Positions 5,784 through 6,501 of a stretch of DNA of 6,501 nucleotides are shown piece after piece. Source of the stretch: an uncultured Woeseiaceae bacterium (GTDB taxonomy: Bacteria; Pseudomonadota; Gammaproteobacteria; Steroidobacterales; Woeseiaceae); the NCBI GenBank assembly GCA_945787435.1, contig CALZHX010000156.1:1-6501 (forward strand). The letters are read 5' to 3'. The notes below the pieces were generated by a model that searched no databases, was not told the DNA's origin, and worked only from the letters and a program-made list of their open reading frames with translations. Each line of letters opens with the position of its first letter. Within the stretch, counting starts at the first letter, position 1. The translations under genes and the position numbers were made by a program.

Positions 5784-6501
5784 TTAATGTGTCATCGCGT
5801 AGATGAGGTAGTTAATGCCAAAACGATAAGCCAGCGCTGTCATGTTTTCGGGATAGTCCGGCCAGTCGGCATGCTCCCACGCGTCACCGATGTCCATATT
5901 GAAGTTGATGGCTACCATAAGGCGGCCGTCGTCATCGTAGATCCCACGCCAGTGTGGCGTGACGCCATCGCGTTCCCAGGTCTGGCCTGAATAAATGAAC
6001 ATGCGCGACGGAATCTGAACGCGATGATCGAGGTCGTACAGTACGTGAAAGGCTTCGTCGTCCTGCGGTATGTCGACAATGGGACGATCCGGGAAGATCT
6101 TGTCCATCGACGCTTTGAAGGACGTCCATTCCCAGGTGCCGTGGAAGTCGTCGACCATCAGGAATCCACCACGCAGAAGATAGTCGCGCAAGCGCGTAGC
6201 CTCCTGGTGATTCAGGTACCAGTGCCCGACCTCGACAGCATAGATCCAGGGGTAGTCGAAGATGTCCGCGTCCAGTGGAATCAGGACGCGTCCGTTCTCG
6301 GCGGCCTCGACGGTCGTCAGGCGATTTACGCCCTTGAGGAAGTGATGCTCGGCGTCCGGCCAATCGGTCTGCCAGGCTTCACGGCGACCCCCCTGGGATG
6401 CGAAGCGATTTACCGAGTAAGCGAGGCGCACGAAGTGAAACTCGCCTTCGGATTCGCGCGCGGCACTGCGCGATGCAGGGCCGAATCCGTCATCCGACTG
6501 C
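5784..6501 (-). CDS. DUF4159-domain protein, C-terminal 238 residues (5' end outside window)
   Basis: The frame is open from the right edge to a TAA at 5784-5786, followed at once by a second TAA. The GTG at 6429-6431 is internal: the frame continues upstream of it as an SEGEFHFVRLAYSVN-type segment, so it is not the start. From that Val, residues are numbered here as 1-215. The protein shows the hallmarks of DUF4159: WPDAEHHFL (24-32), LDADIFDYPWIYAVEVGHW (53-71), LLRGGFLMVDDFHG (85-98), PDRPIVDIP (114-122), and a very conserved end with DDDGRLMVAINFN (166-178), DIGDAWEHAD (180-189) and NYLIYAMTH (207-215). The GGFLMVDDFHG turn resembles the amidotransferase-like fold and has no Cys. The biochemical role of DUF4159 is not known to me. 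These proteins usually carry an N-terminal signal peptide, which would lie outside the window. Next to it is the VWA gene, 9 bases away, a common pairing for this family. Confidence 0.92.
   Translation of the reverse strand, partial: QSDDGFGPASRSAARESEGEFHFVRLAYSVNRFASQGGRREAWQTDWPDAEHHFLKGVNRLTTVEAAENGRVLIPLDADIFDYPWIYAVEVGHWYLNHQEATRLRDYLLRGGFLMVDDFHGTWEWTSFKASMDKIFPDRPIVDIPQDDEAFHVLYDLDHRVQIPSRMFIYSGQTWERDGVTPHWRGIYDDDGRLMVAINFNMDIGDAWEHADWPDYPENMTALAYRFGINYLIYAMTH

Larger units (their letters stand above)
1..6501 (-). other. Five-gene MoxR/VWA/DUF4159 envelope operon (both ends cut)
   Basis: All five genes lie on the minus strand. The junctions are +9, -4, -14 and +26 bases, read from the DUF4159 gene to the MoxR gene, so they are almost certainly co-transcribed. 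The short overlaps suggest translational coupling. None of the junctions has a recognisable promoter, hairpin terminator or RNA gene, so the promoter must lie beyond the right edge and transcription probably continues past the left edge. MoxR genes are commonly followed by a DUF58 gene, which is therefore the expectation just outside the left edge (inference). No repeats, mobile elements or CRISPR-like arrays were seen. Confidence 0.85.

Noticed and set aside
6429..6431. GTG as the start codon of the DUF4159 gene
   Set aside because: The frame is open to the right edge, and the residues before the GTG (EGEFHF) continue the conserved FxFVRLAYS-type strand of the domain, so the gene starts outside the window.

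Overview
The window is a densely packed block of five genes, all on the minus strand, with no gap longer than 26 bases. Both outer genes run off the window edges. The sequence is moderately GC-rich, and the DUF4159 and VWA/amidotransferase-like proteins look like envelope proteins of a free-living Gram-negative, most likely a gammaproteobacterium. That placement is inferred from protein style and was not tested by any search.

In transcription order (high to low coordinate) the genes are: (1) a DUF4159 protein, 5' end off the right edge, 5784-6501; (2) a 746-residue membrane protein with a periplasmic von Willebrand factor A (VWA) domain and a glutamine-amidotransferase-like fold, 3534-5774; (3) a secreted caspase/legumain-like (clan CD) protein in which the catalytic Cys position appears to be Ser, 2626-3537; (4) a secreted TPR - zinc metallopeptidase (HExxH...E) - TPR protein, 354-2639; (5) the N-terminal part of a MoxR-family AAA+ ATPase, 1-327, cut by the left edge.

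The genes look translationally coupled. Gene 1 and gene 2 are separated by 9 bases, genes 2 and 3 overlap by 4 bases in a TTGA, genes 3 and 4 overlap by 14 bases, and genes 4 and 5 are 26 bases apart. Three successive genes appear to use non-ATG starts (GTG, TTG, GTG). No promoter or terminator is visible inside the block.

MoxR ATPases with VWA proteins and DUF58 proteins are a known gene association, usually interpreted as a chaperone-like or metal-insertion system acting on partner proteins. Here the association carries two extra periplasmic proteins with protease folds: one predicted active (zinc peptidase with TPR arms) and one predicted inactive or altered (Cys-less caspase-like protein with an EF-hand-like loop). 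A plausible reading, which is inference, is an envelope quality-control or stress module: the ATPase acts in the cytoplasm, the VWA protein spans the inner membrane, and the TPR-peptidase and caspase-like protein act in the periplasm. The combination of two Cys-less relatives of Cys-dependent enzyme folds with an active-looking metallopeptidase is the most interesting feature of the window.
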